Positions 40,276 to 51,235 are shown, counted from the first letter of the stretch. The stretch is 64,000 nucleotides of DNA from Diplonema japonicum (GCA_964019335.1 OZ025692.1:131501-195500); one strand, 5' to 3'. A program made the numbers and translations. The notes: generated from the sequence alone by a model not told the origin.

Positions 40276-41595
40276 TCATAGTTCAAGAGCAGAATGCAAG
40301 AATGCCAAAGTGTCCCGATAGTCTGAGGGGGGTCTCGACGGTCGTAGTGGGGGCGGCGGGGGAGGCTTGGCCGTACTACGCGGCGGCTTCCACCCAACGA
40401 ACTCCCGCTTAAGTTGGATGACAAGCGATCTGGTGTGCCGCACGAGATTAAACCAAATAGCAGGCCCTCCCAAGGTATACTCGAAAGATGCACCATAAGT
40501 CGAGTTGTCAGTTGACGTGGCAGTCCAAGTATACTTCCCAAAGACGGGCATGCGGCCATAAGGAGATCCCCATGGAGGGGTGACGGCAATGGGAAGAGGT
40601 AGGTCGCCGAAGGCTACGGTTTTGTTGGTTAGGATGACAACGATGCGTGGGTTGGAGGAGCAGTCCCATTCCTTACCCTCACCCCACGAGGGCTTGAATA
40701 TGTAGCCAAGCCAGCTCACCTCCGCACCGCATGTGAAAGATGTGAGATAATGCGAAGCCTTCGACAACACTGAAGCGGCAATGGACCTCCCCATCAGATA
40801 CCTTGCATGGTTTGTGGGGTGCACATGGTCGTCCAAGATCCCCGACCAAGATTTCTTTTTTGAGTTCTGCTTTTCCCGGAGAAGACCCCAATGAGTATCG
40901 CTGTAAATCCCACGTACTGAAACAGCAATTTCACTAATACCAAGGTTTACTTCGTGATGCCACCGACTTGTGCCACCGGGGTACGAAGTGCATGGGGTGA
41001 TGCTTGTGAGTATGAAGGCAACATCAGGAAGGCGTAAACGGATCGAAGATACGAAGCTTCTGTAGATAGAAAGAAATGCCGCCGACGCAAGGTGTTTGAA
41101 CGCGTCGTTGATTCCCAGTTGAACCGTAATGCCCTTGCAGCCCTTTTCTAGGGTTGTGTTGAGAACCTTCTCAACATAGTCGGTCGAGGGGTCGTTGAGC
41201 AAGTCAAGGAGACCCATACCGGGCGATGAGATCACTGCCGCATCACCGTTGTATCCACCTTGCCCAATGATCGAGGTGGCGAACTGCGGGTAACCGTAAA
41301 TTCCTTTCCGCATTTTTGACCAAGCCATGCTGTCTGCAACAAAGATCATGCAGCTGTAATTCGATGCGAGCCGTATAGGGCTCTCTAGCTCCCGCTGCAG
41401 AGGGTGGACAGAGAACAGAAGCTTTTTCTTCGTTGAATTTTCTACCGGTAGGCTCTTGGCCGCTGGGCTGTTGTTTGGCTCGGTTGAGTCGTCAGGGCCT
41501 TCCCCGTCATTTGTTCCCTTGAACAAAATGCTCGCATCTCTCCAACAATATCCTGCCAGCCAGCACATGACGCCGATCGCGAGTGTTTGCTTCAT
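40276..41595 (-). CDS. Secreted SGNH/GDSL-type hydrolase
   Basis: 439 residues with an N-terminal hydrophobic signal (MKQTLAIGVMCWLAGYC). SGNH blocks are visible: FVADSMAW with Ser89, an oxyanion Gly in GQGGYNGD, TVQLGIND with Asn163, and DDHVHPTNH with Asp256 and His259. These form the Ser-Asp-His set of esterases and acyl- or acetyl-hydrolases. A beta-rich domain follows (about 290-400; FEYTLGGPAIWFNLVRH), then a Pro-rich region with PPPPPPLRPSRPPSD. Near the GH113-like gene and a carboxylesterase, so it may help to deacylate glycans or lipids in food. Substrate not known. Confidence 0.78.
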   Translation of the reverse strand: MKQTLAIGVMCWLAGYCWRDASILFKGTNDGEGPDDSTEPNNSPAAKSLPVENSTKKKLLFSVHPLQRELESPIRLASNYSCMIFVADSMAWSKMRKGIYGYPQFATSIIGQGGYNGDAAVISSPGMGLLDLLNDPSTDYVEKVLNTTLEKGCKGITVQLGINDAFKHLASAAFLSIYRSFVSSIRLRLPDVAFILTSITPCTSYPGGTSRWHHEVNLGISEIAVSVRGIYSDTHWGLLREKQNSKKKSWSGILDDHVHPTNHARYLMGRSIAASVLSKASHYLTSFTCGAEVSWLGYIFKPSWGEGKEWDCSSNPRIVVILTNKTVAFGDLPLPIAVTPPWGSPYGRMPVFGKYTWTATSTDNSTYGASFEYTLGGPAIWFNLVRHTRSLVIQLKREFVGWKPPRSTAKPPPPPPLRPSRPPSDYRDTLAFLHSALEL

Positions 41596-41753
41596 TTATT
41601 TCTTCCGTACCTTCTTTTCTTTTGTGTAAAACATTCTGAAGGTAGCCTTTTTTTTTTTAACTCGATAATTTATAAGAGCGCTCATGCTCGTTACAAAAAA
41701 AAAAATGAGCGAAAAGAGGGGGCGGAGTCATCATTCTTAGAACTCAAATAACT

Positions 41754-42028
41754 CTATTTTGTTTTCTTCTTTCCCGGAATCAGGTTCAAAAAGTGCAGAA
41801 ACCCCATGAAGAGCACGAACATAATCGGCATGGTCAACACGTGGTATACAGGCCACAACGCGATGGCGAAGAGGAGGCTGTGGATATTAAAAAAAAGAAA
41901 AAAACGGGGGGGGGAAATACCTCCCAAAGACCCAGAAGAAGGTTGCTACAGGTATTGCTTGGGGCTTTCCTGGGAGTCGATCGAGGGTCACAAGATCAAA
42001 GTGGTCGGGGTCGGCAGTGAAGCTGTGT

Positions 42029-42069
<41 letters not shown>

Positions 42070-42583
42070 CCCCAAGGGCCCTGGGCCCGGCTGGGTTGGG
42101 CATCAACTATAGGTTGCTGCACCCTGAATGCTTTGTTAGGTGAGACTAAGGCGGCAGAAGCAATGACACTTCACCAGCAACCCCATGTGCCTTAAGTGAC
42201 CTCCTGACCTGAGGTCCCCCAAGTCCCCCCCGGACTTGGGACTTGGGGGGACCTTGCCAACACGGCAAGGGGGCTTTTTTCTTTTTTTTTTTTCTTTGTT
42301 CATACGCGAGATATCCCCCCACGCTGAGCGTGATTCCCAAGAAAACCAACGAAAGCCACAACACGAGTCTATTGACGAGGTTGGAGTGCAAGAACACACC
42401 CACAAGATCCGACTCTTTAAGCACCCACCCAGCCACGCCCACCCATGCCAAGCACCATACATACTTCCCCACTACCGACGCTGTACTTTGTTCCCTCCCT
42501 GCCTCTTCTTCCTCATCTGTCTCGTCGTCGCTGTCAAAAACCGCCTTGCGCTGCCTTACCGTGTCGTCATCGTGTGTTGCCAT
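41754..42583 (-). CDS. TMEM128: TMEM128-family membrane protein
   Basis: Three exons: 42583-42306, 42022-41921 and 41877-41754. Intron 1 is 283 nt (GTATGA...CACACAG), by far the longest here; intron 2 is 43 nt (GTATTT...CCACAG). The 167-residue product has an acidic N terminus (DSDDETDEEEEAG) and four membrane segments. The last two exons read PQAIPVATFFWVFG, then LLFAIALWPVYHVLTMPIMF and FMGFLHFLNLIPG. This follows human TMEM128 (IPITTASF, then FNIALWHVW and FTQFMGVVMFISLLG) closely. TMEM128 is an ER membrane protein of unknown function. The splice phases (2, then 2) and restored homology make the model firm. Confidence 0.87.
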
Positions 42584-43493
42584 TATTTCTTTTTGTTTTT
42601 GTTTCTCGTTCTCTCTCTCTTTATCCCTCCCCCCCTCCCCCCCCCCCCCCCCTCTGTTTTTAAACAAGAATCAAGTTGATGGTGGGCCCCAGAAAAAAAA
42701 AGGAATACCCTGCAGCTTCTTGCGCTTAGCGTGGTGCGCCATTTGGCGGAAAACACCCCACAGAGATAACATCGACTCACCAATGGTGGCTCACCCTGCC
42801 CCAGGGAGCTAAGGAATCACACCCTTTGTGGCTATCTACAAAGGGAACAAGGTGTACCTCAGGGTTTCGAGGGAAACAAGGGAGCGGGTGCTCCTCCCCA
42901 CTGGCTATGTGCCACCCCCCCTACAAGGAGTAGTGGGGAGCGATAGACCGGAGCCTGAGACACGGCGGAACCCCCCGAGGGAGAGGCGCAGGCAAGGATA
43001 AAAGAGGATGAAACGGGGGGGGGGGGGGGGAATAAGTACATTGGTGAAGAATGGGGGAAAAGTGTTATCAGCCCCCCCCCCCCCATTTCATCAGATAGAA
43101 TAGAAAACGTTTGTGCGGTATTTGCTTTTCCCCTTGGGAAAAAAAAACCCCCCCCATTTCGCGCAATTGCTTTTTTTGTTCTCCTTCCTTTTCTTTTAAA
43201 CGCACTCGATGAAGAAAAAAATCGATAAAGTTTCAGTGTGCAGGGGGGGGGGGGGGTGCTCACTGTTCAGGATGAAATTCACACTTATCGAAAGAAAAAA
43301 AAAGCTAGAGATTGCAGGGGGGGGGGGGGGGGGGCAAAAGAAAACAAGAACTCATAAGAAAAGGTGTCTTTGAAGGGAACCTGCAGTATGTGACAGGATC
43401 GCCCAAGAAAGAAAAAAAAAACACGCCACACAATAATGTCATACAATTAATCACAAGACCCCCCCCCCCCCCCCCCCCCCCCACCCATTCCTC
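42584..43493. other. Intergenic, GC-rich structured stretch and possible short exon
   Basis: 42700-43000 is unusually complex, with hairpins CCCTTTGT/ACAAAGGG (about 42820-42845) and CTCCCCACT/AGTGGGGAG (about 42893-42938). On the minus strand an ATG at about 42771 opens MLSLWGVFRQMAHHAKRKKL and then meets a GGTATTCC splice-like site. A join to the following gene is out of frame or unconvincing, so it is only noted. Further left are G and C runs and the repeat copy at 43366-43410. Confidence 0.4.
43366..43410. repeat. Dispersed 40-nt motif, copy 3
   Basis: GTCTTTGAAGGGAACCTGCA, then GTATGTGACAGGATCGCCCA and AGAAAG before an A-run. It lies about 85 nt downstream of the carboxylesterase stop codon. 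Confidence 0.85.
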
Positions 43494-45092
43494 TTATCCC
43501 ACCTGCACTGTGTCCCAAAAGTCGCACTGCTCCTTATGGAAGTTTGAAACAGCATGGAAACCCTTACCACCGTTGGAAGTCGAGATGTCGAACCCAAGGC
43601 GCAGGTCTGAACTGGGGACATATTGGGCCCAAGGGAGGCCCGGCGAGGAGGACTTTGCAAATTCTATCCAGAAAGCAGACACGCCGCCAGCTAGCTCTTG
43701 CTCAGAAGGCACAGCCCAGCTACAGTTATATGGCGATCCCTGAACTGTGCAGTTGTAAACGTAAGGGACGTCCGACCCATGCGGGACAAGGAACGATCCT
43801 GGTCCTGAATCGGGTAAAATCGTCGGTGAAGACGTGGGATGCAACAGAACGTATGAGAAGACACCTTTACCTGCCTCAGCTATGCTGCGTGTTGCACGGC
43901 GGTGCGGGCACGTGAAGATCGCATCAGTACTTGCGGCCATGGTTGCCCACCACCACCATGTGAACCCCTCTCCAAGGTCGCGAGGGTAAGGAAAGCTCTG
44001 GTTCGAGTACAGATCCTTGAGGTTATGGAGAAGACTCGCATTCCCGTTTAAAAACGGCAGCATAACCCCGTCGAACGAAAGCTCCGTGAGGTTGTGCACA
44101 CCCTCAAGGAACATGGCGGTCTCATCACGATTAGTCCCTGCAAGAAGCGGGACCTTATGGAACTCACCTTTAGCAAAAGCAACAGCAGGGGACACTGTGA
44201 GCTCAACGTTGTCGACAACAGGCGCCCACAAGAGGTGACGCATGCCTCCGGCGATCATCAGTTCACCGCCTGGAAAATTCCGCACACCATGCCTGACCTC
44301 ATCTGCTGTAAGTGCTTTCAAACACGCAACATCGCTGCACGTCGTGTTACCGAGCAGCCAAGTGAACACCTCCTCAGCGTGATACATAGGGTTGGAGCAC
44401 CATGACGCACCAAGACCAGATTCTGCGATTGCTTTACGGTACAAACCGTCGGATTTACGAGAAGCGAGATGGCAAGAAACGGACCCTGCACCGGCCGACT
44501 CGCCGAAAATCATTACATTGCTCGGGTCGCCTCCAAACGACGCAACATGGTCCTTGGCCCATTTCATGGCCGCACGTTGGTCTTGCAAACCGTAGTTTCC
44601 AGTGGAGGGATTTTGCAACGAACGGAGACGTTCGCCTCCAAGAAACCCGAAGACTCCTAGCCGGTAGTTTATGGTGATAACGATGACTTCATTGTTGGAT
44701 CGGCGTGTTAATGATGCTCCAGGGTAGATGCTGCCACAACCGGATATGTATGACCCACCGTGGATGAAGAGGAGTACAGGTAGAGGTTGTGTTGGCTTAC
44801 TTGTCGGTGTGTAGACGTTGAGGTACAAGCAGTCCTCGCTGTAGGGTTTTGTCTTGCATCCTGACCCTGCCCCGTAGCATGCGTTGCCCCACTCTGTGGC
44901 GTTGTAGATGTCATGCCATGGAGCTGTTTCTTTAGGGGGGGCCCATCTTTCTTGAGTTGCGTATTTAATTCCCAGGAACATGTCAACGCCATCGTTTTCA
45001 ACCCCCCTCACCTTTCCCAATCCTTTTATATCTACAATCGGGCCCTGCGCGGTCACCACCGCTGCTATCAAGCCGTACACCGCGGTTCTCAT
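43494..45092 (-). CDS. Secreted type-B carboxylesterase
   Basis: 532 residues, starting at the ATG at 45090-45092, 18 nt after a TTATCCCAG acceptor. The longer upstream frame is homopolymer translation. A signal peptide (MRTAVYGLIAAVVTAQG) precedes an alpha/beta-hydrolase of the carboxylesterase/cholinesterase family: EDCLYLNVYTP, oxyanion-hole HGGSY, catalytic Ser199 in FGESAGAGS, Glu in AGTNRDE and His in VPHGSDVPY. Length and motif order are normal for the family. Likely hydrolyses esters or lipids outside the cell or in a vacuole. No intron seen. Confidence 0.93.
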   Translation of the reverse strand: MRTAVYGLIAAVVTAQGPIVDIKGLGKVRGVENDGVDMFLGIKYATQERWAPPKETAPWHDIYNATEWGNACYGAGSGCKTKPYSEDCLYLNVYTPTSKPTQPLPVLLFIHGGSYISGCGSIYPGASLTRRSNNEVIVITINYRLGVFGFLGGERLRSLQNPSTGNYGLQDQRAAMKWAKDHVASFGGDPSNVMIFGESAGAGSVSCHLASRKSDGLYRKAIAESGLGASWCSNPMYHAEEVFTWLLGNTTCSDVACLKALTADEVRHGVRNFPGGELMIAGGMRHLLWAPVVDNVELTVSPAVAFAKGEFHKVPLLAGTNRDETAMFLEGVHNLTELSFDGVMLPFLNGNASLLHNLKDLYSNQSFPYPRDLGEGFTWWWWATMAASTDAIFTCPHRRATRSIAEAGKGVFSYVLLHPTSSPTILPDSGPGSFLVPHGSDVPYVYNCTVQGSPYNCSWAVPSEQELAGGVSAFWIEFAKSSSPGLPWAQYVPSSDLRLGFDISTSNGGKGFHAVSNFHKEQCDFWDTVQVG

Positions 45093-45824
45093 GTTTTCGT
45101 TGGTCCTGTTCTGGGATAATATACGATATTGTTTTTTTTTTTTTTTTGCACCACCCCAATTATTTTTCTTCGACTTTTTTAGAATAAAAAAGAAAACTAT
45201 CAAAAAAAGGGGGGGGTGTGTGGGTACCATGTTTTGATCGATACTTATGTTTTTTTTTCTTCTTCCTTTTCCCCCCTTTTTTTTCTTCCTTATCCCCCCC
45301 CCCCCCTTCTTCTCTCTAGTGCAGTGGTGGAGGGGGTGAGTGTGTAGTGCGAACGTCCCTTTAAGGGGTGGGATAGGTTTTTTTTTTTTTTTTTTTTTTT
45401 TTCTTTTTTTTTTTTTCCCTTCTTTGCCTCACCTTTCTTGAAGACAACACAAAACCAAATCCACCATGGTCAATTATTCGCTATGTGTCGAAACTGCTGT
45501 TTTCTCAAAGTACTATTTTGCTGTTTTTGCTCTTCTTTTTTTTTCGCCAAGGGAAAAGCATAACATATTGTAGTAGCTTAATATAGCCAGAATTTTGTCC
45601 CGGAAACACTTGGTGTGATCGTTACAAATGAAACTTAAGATTTCCTTTCCTCCCCCGCTTGACACGAAGTTGCGACAAATAGCGAAATAATATTCTGACC
45701 ATATGAATCCGACACAAAAAAGAAAACACTTTTTTTTTCCTCTCTTCCCCCCCCCCCCCCCCCTTTCTCCTTTCGATCACTTACTCGAAGGAGGGGGTGA
45801 TGACCCCCCCACCCCTCCCTGAAC

Positions 45825-45864
<40 letters not shown>

Positions 45865-45941
45865 GCAATATGAACAAAACAAGGGACCAGCAGGGCTATT
45901 TTTTTTTTTTTTCTTTTTTTTTTGTTCCCCTTCTTTTTCTT
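45093..45941. other. Intergenic, homopolymer-rich
   Basis: Long T-runs and poly(C) at about 45293-45306 and 45747-45763. The AT-rich stretch 45450-45720 holds no gene signal. An acceptor-like TTATCCCAG at 45111 belongs to the carboxylesterase gene. Confidence 0.45.
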
Positions 45942-46918
45942 TCATTCTTTGGGCAATGCAGCAGGAGCTGCTTGCGATGATATTTGAGCCGGTGCCGCTT
46001 CAGGAGGGGGTACCGATGGAGAGGTGGTCGTGGTGGCTGGGTCACCCACAGGTGCTTCTTCACACACAGCCTGTACAGGAGGAGCCGCATCATCAGCAGC
46101 AGGAACGAGGGCGGGACCTGGGACAAACCCAGGATACCCAGGTGGCATAGCTGGGTAGGAGGCCATGCCAGGGGGCATACCAGGAGGCATCGCCCCCATA
46201 TGCGGTGGAACACCATGAGGCATCCCAGGGGGCATGGATCCCATTGGGGGTGGTACCCCAGGGGGCATACCGTGAGGCATCGCCCCCATTGGGGGTGGAA
46301 CACCATGAGGCATAGGAGGTGGAACGCCAAGGGGCATACCAGGTGGCATTGTTCCCATAGGACAAGGAAAGGGCATACCAGGAGGCATTGACCCCATTTG
46401 GGGATGCATCAAGAATGAAGGTGTAGGCATACCCATGGGTGGACCCATGAAGGGGTAGCCCATCAGATCCATGGGAGGCATTATGCTCTGGTCCTGTGTG
46501 CTGTACAGTATCCTTTCCTGTTCTGTTAGCATGTTGCAAGGAATCCCCTGCATTCCATATACCTCAGCTCCGAAATTTGCCCGTTCAGTTATTGCGTTAG
46601 GGACCGATTCGACCTCGTGGCCGTGCCGCTTCAGGCAATGGCTTTTCATACCATTTGCGCTGGTCAGCTTTCTTTTGCAGACTTCACACTTAAAATGCTT
46701 TTCTTTCTGGTGTTGTATCAGAATACCTTCAGTCGAGAACTTCTTGTTGCAATAGTAACACCAAGGCTGTAGAGGTGAAAAGGAAAAAAAAGGGGGGGGG
46801 GAAGGAGGTTGTTTGTTGTTTTTCTTTTTTTTTTTTTCCTCCCTGCTTTTTTTGTTATCCATACCTCCGGTATTTTCGCTTGTTCCGCGACCTGCGCTTG
46901 CTTCTTCTTCTTTGCCAT
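45942..46918 (-). CDS. ZNF207: BuGZ/ZNF207 zinc-finger protein
   Basis: Exon 1 is 46918-46865 (MAKKKKQAQVAEQAKIPE). A 98-nt intron (GTATGG...CTCTACAG) leads to exon 2, 46766-45942. The 292-residue product has two adjacent C2H2 fingers: Cys21/Cys24/His37/His42 in PWCYYCNKKF...HQKEKH, and Cys45/Cys48/His61/His66. This is followed by ESVPNAITERANFGAEVYGM, as in human ZNF207. The rest is a low-complexity PPGMPxGVPPPMG region and a Pro/Ala-rich tail. In animals BuGZ stabilises Bub3, binds microtubules through the disordered region and phase-separates at spindles. The match in fingers and linker is strong; Bub3 binding here is inferred. Confidence 0.93.
46140..46480 (-). repeat. Coding repeats of Met/Pro/Gly in BuGZ
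   Basis: Degenerate 15-30 nt tandem units encode GMPPGVPPPMGSMPPGMPHG-like sequence, the low-complexity part of the protein. Confidence 0.8.
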
Positions 46919-47422
46919 ACTTTAATATTTATATTTTTTTTTTCTTACTAACTTATTACGTGTGCTTTTATGCCGCGTGGGTTGGTTTTTTTTTTTTTTT
47001 TTCTTTTTGCCTTTTGTAATATTCTTTTTTTCTCCTGGGGGTTGGGTAAAGAAAAAAATAAAATAAAATAAAATAAAATAAAATAAAATAAAAAAGTAAA
47101 ACCAACAAAAATAAAAAGTTGAATTTAAAGAAAAGAGGGGAAAAATAAAAAAAGCATGAAAAAAAAAAAAAAAGATCCCCTTCTTTCTAAGCTCTCCTCC
47201 CTTTTTTTTTTTTTTTTTTGGAATAGATGGAGGAGACAAAAAAAAAAAGAAATACCCCTATGTCGTCCCTCCCTTCCAGCTACACCGCTACCGAGATTCT
47301 TTTAGCTGTTATTACTCACGAATTGTCATTAGAAAAAAAAAAGAACTGTCACACCCCCCCTCTTACCCCCTGTACAAAGGACACTTTGTCATCCTCCCTC
47401 TTATCTATGTTTTCTCTTTTTT

Positions 47423-47473
<51 letters not shown>

Positions 47474-47738
47474 ATTAACTCATATGCAGGGTATAGATCT
47501 TTTCTTTATATTTCTTGATAAAAACCTTCGTTTTCCGTTTCACGAACCTTGACCTCCCCCCCCCCCCCCCCCCCCACTCTTTCCCAGTGCACACGATACA
47601 TAACATATTGTAAGAGTGGCCCCTACTGAAAGGCGGGTTTACACTTATAATAAAAGAAAAAAAGAAAAAAAGAAAAAATTAATCCCACGTGGGTGACCCT
47701 CCTGGCGGGGTCTTTCCCTCCTCCCTTGGAATGGATGT

Positions 47739-47769
<31 letters not shown>

Positions 47770-48257
47770 AAAGGAGCGCAAAGAAAACGACAGTGTTAAA
47801 TTATAGCTCATTTGGCAGCAAGTTTTTTTTTTTTTTCTTTTCTTTTTTTTTCTTTTTTTTTTTGTTCTTCCTTTTTGATTTTCTTTTTTTTTCTCTTTGA
47901 GCGCGATTTTCTTTTTTTTAGTTCGAAAAAAGTGAAGAAAAAAATGACGCATAAGTTTGTCAAAAGAAAAAAAAAAGAGTCGGTTGATCGTTGTTTGTGC
48001 ACAGCCAGGGGTTAACCTGTAGAAGGATACGCCCAACAATGCTACCACTCTACTCTTTTTAGACAATATTCTTTTGTTCATATGCGGGGGGGGGGGGGGG
48101 GGGAACATTTTTCAAAGGGTGTTCACCTCAAAGGAAAGCTACCCTAAAAATATTTCTTCTATTTTTTGCGGTGCCTGCGGCAGTCTGGTGGGTTTGCCCG
48201 GGCGAGGATATGCGTCCCTTATTATTGCCATGTGCCACGGCTGCACTCAGGTTTCTC

Positions 48258-48301
<44 letters not shown>

Positions 48302-49081
48302 AGAAGAACGAAGAAAGAGAGGACAAAACGGTTTGTACAATCAAGGGGGAAAGCAAAATGGCGGTTTTTTTGTTGCTGTTTTGAGCAAGGTTTCCCCGAA
48401 GACGTTGTCCGTGACGGGCTGAAGGCGGAAAAAAACTCAAATTAACGCGCAAGCTCCATGAAAAAAACAAAAGAAGAAGATGAAGATGAAGAAGAAGAAG
48501 AAAAAGGAAACAAAAGCCAAACTGCTGCCCCCTTCGATGTTTCACTCCCCCCCCCCCCCCCCCCCCGCCTAACGACACCTCCCGATTAGCGGTAAAGAGG
48601 GAGGGCCGAAGGGAATAATAGCAAGGGTCAACTGGAGCAAAAAAAAAAAAAAAAAAAAAAAAAAACACTAATTCGGGATTTCTTTTCTCGTTGGGAAACG
48701 AAGGTGAGGTGGGGAGGGGGTGAAGGGGGGGGAAAAAAAGAAGAAGAAACAGTGCCATAACGAGTCAGTTGGTCTGCGGAACTGAACCACATCGTTTCTC
48801 TTTCTTTTTTTTTTAAAGTCTTTTTGTTCTGATCTGCTTCTGTGTTTCCAAAAAAAACAAAAAAGAAGAAGAGGGAAGAGAATGGGGGGGGGGGGGGGGA
48901 GACAAACCAAAATATAAAAAAAATAATAATAACCGTAATAAAAAAATGAAAGAAATCCCGTAAACACCCCCGTCCAGTTTTTTTTTTTTTTCCCTCTTTT
49001 TTTTTTCTTCTAATTTATATTCGCGCACCTCGCCACCAGCAAAAAAAAGGGGGGGGGGGGGAAACCTCTCTCTTATGGCTT
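46919..49081. other. Longest gene-poor gap, homopolymer-rich with possible short exons
   Basis: Mostly A, T, C and G runs. On the minus strand an ATG at about 48230, some 20 nt after a T-run ending ACTTGAG, opens a 30-codon frame (MAIIRDAYPRPGKPTRLPQA ending IFLG) next to a splice-like GGGTAGC. Further downstream, after an A-run ending AAG at about 47737, a stretch encodes TSIPREEGKTPPGGSPTWD and a stop. These could be first and last exons of one small gene, but no middle exon is clear. Confidence 0.35.
47055..47095. repeat. (AAATA)n microsatellite
   Basis: About eight tandem AAATA units on the plus strand in intergenic DNA. Confidence 0.9.
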
Positions 49082-50268
49082 TCAACCGTCAGATATTGTG
49101 TCGGGGGGCAGGGTCGCAGATGCATTTTTCGCAAAGGGGACAGAAACAGAAACAGGAACAGGAACAGGAGATGCTGTCACAGGAAAAGAAGCGGCCGACA
49201 TGTTGCTGGCCGTATCATGACTTGTTGGAGAAAGAGAAGAATTAACATGCCGATAGACCACAGAGACCGGAACGGAGGTACCATTTCCGTTGCTTGTGAC
49301 ATTGGTGCTGCTACCATTATGAGGGATAGCGGTGGTGTTTTGAAGAGACGCCAAAGGCGAGGTCCCATTTAGGGAAGCCTTCTCCGATATTTTTTTCAAC
49401 CTTGCCTGTTTGGCAGTGTGAGCACCAAGGTGCGCAATATCGACCTTTTGGATTTCCTGTATTTTCTTTTTTTTTTTTTTTTTTTTTTTTTATTTTGCAC
49501 ATACGGATGACTTGACCTTTGGCACCACCGCCGGTTTCTTACCCAACGTGCTTACAAACTGGACCTTCCATGAATCTTCTTCTTCTTCTGACGCCTTTTC
49601 TGCTCGTGACTGAATAATGCCCAAAGCGCCTATTTGCACGATTACGGTCTTCCCGATCATCACATCTATCTTCGACCGCACCGCCATTCCCTCAAGAAAC
49701 ACCTGCGGCCTGTGGGCCATTTTGTACGCGGGTGAGATGGTAAACGGCAGTACTCTGCGTCTTCTTTCCACTTCGACCTGCTGTTGTTTCTCTTGAAGCC
49801 TGGCATGTGCCCTTTCCAGCTCTTCTATTCGTTGCGACAGCTTCTGCTGCTGGTTCCCTTCTTTGAAATGCTCTTGTTGTAGAATCTCGCGTAGTCTGTC
49901 TGTCTCTGCCTTATCAATCTCTCTAGTCTTATCTTTCAGGGCGTTTTTCTTGATCTCCTGTGCCAAGCGTGTCCGCACGTCTTCTAGTTCGTGTGCAGGG
50001 GGAGCATGCGTTGTGGGTGTTGGGGTTGTGGCTGTCGTTGATTTCCTTCCTGGAATGGGTTTTTTAGCCTTTGTTGTCGTTTCAGATCGTGGTTCTGGTG
50101 GTGTGTGCAAAGCGGCCCCTACTCTTACCCCGTCCTCTGGCTTCACCACGGTGCCCATGAGTACCACGCAGCACAGTATCACGCCACCCAAAAACGCCCC
50201 CACTATTGCTCCTTTGAAGCCCTGCCGCCGTATCCACACAGGTAGCCCTGCAGCCGCTGTTTTCGTCC

Positions 50269-50301
<33 letters not shown>

Positions 50302-50423
50302 CTTTTTGGAGTTTTGTAATACCGAAACGGCGTCTCTCTAGTAAGCTGCTGCGGGCTCCTTAATCCTCTCGTGTTCCTCGGGTCAAAGGGACCCAAGGTA
50401 GGCGTCCTATGTAGGTGCTGCAT
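49082..50423 (-). CDS. Type II membrane protein with coiled-coil ectodomain
   Basis: Model of three exons: 50423-50323, 50270-49505 and 49456-49082, 413 residues. The last intron (48 nt, GTATGT, A-run, ATACAG) is phase 0 and restores KVKSS then EIQKVDIAHLGAHTAKQ. The first intron (52 nt, GTATTA, A-run, AAAG) is less certain; it joins ...LTRETPFR to RTKTAAAGLPVWIRRQGFKG. A basic stretch precedes one membrane segment (GAIVGAFLGGVILCCVVLMG), so topology is N-in. A Thr/Pro linker, a long coiled coil (EDVRTRLAQEIKKNALKD to ARLQEKQQQVEVERRRR), a folded region and a Ser/Thr/Val-rich tail with sequons follow. No ATG opens exon 2, so an upstream exon is needed. Family unknown. Confidence 0.6.
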
Positions 50424-50661
50424 TAGCCTACGCCCCAAGGGCACCCATCAACACCTATTTCTTTTTTTTTTTCTTTATTCTTTTTTCTTTTTTTGTTATT
50501 TTCTTTCCTTCTTTTTTTTTTTGAACAACACAAGAAAACAAAACAAAAAAGACTGGAGAACCGCACTTTCCCCCCCCCCCCTTTTTTTTTTACAAAAAAA
50601 AACGGAACTAACTTTTTTTTTTTTTTTCTTTCTTAAATCACATTTTGTTTCCCCCTTAAAC

Positions 50662-51184
50662 TCAAGCTTGGTGTGACAGCGTGACTTCTGTCTCTGGGCT
50701 GCTTACTGGCAAGGGAGAAGGGGACCCTTCTGGTGACATGTCAACATCAGCAGGCGAGTATGTAGGTGTGTTAATCTCTATCCGAGGGTCGCTCGAGATC
50801 TGAGGCGACGCGAAATCTGCAGCGTTAGGTTTGTAGCTGAAAGGATCGTTCTCATCGGCAGCCTGAGGTGGGACCGCTCCAGCATTCTGCAAGGGTGGTA
50901 CCTAGGGCAAAATAATAATATATTTCTTATGCATACTTTATGCCCCTCGTAAGGTCTTGGGCTTGCGTTTGTCTCGGAGGCCGCAGTGGCCCCGCCCATC
51001 ATGGCGTTGATTTTTTGCTGGTTGACCGACTGGCGCATCTCAGAGTCGCGCTGTTTGAAGTACGACCCTTTAATACTACCGAACTCATCCCTCATATCAT
51101 CGCATTGCGTTTGCAACCGTTTCACTTGGTCTTGGAAATGATGGAGGGAAACCTGCATGGCCTTCATCTGTTATTAGATATAAC

Positions 51185-51235
<51 letters not shown>

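Noticed and set aside
49490-50239. Start at 50239 for the coiled-coil membrane protein
   Set aside because: The codon is GTG, not ATG, and the basic stretch before the membrane segment continues upstream in frame, so an earlier exon is needed.
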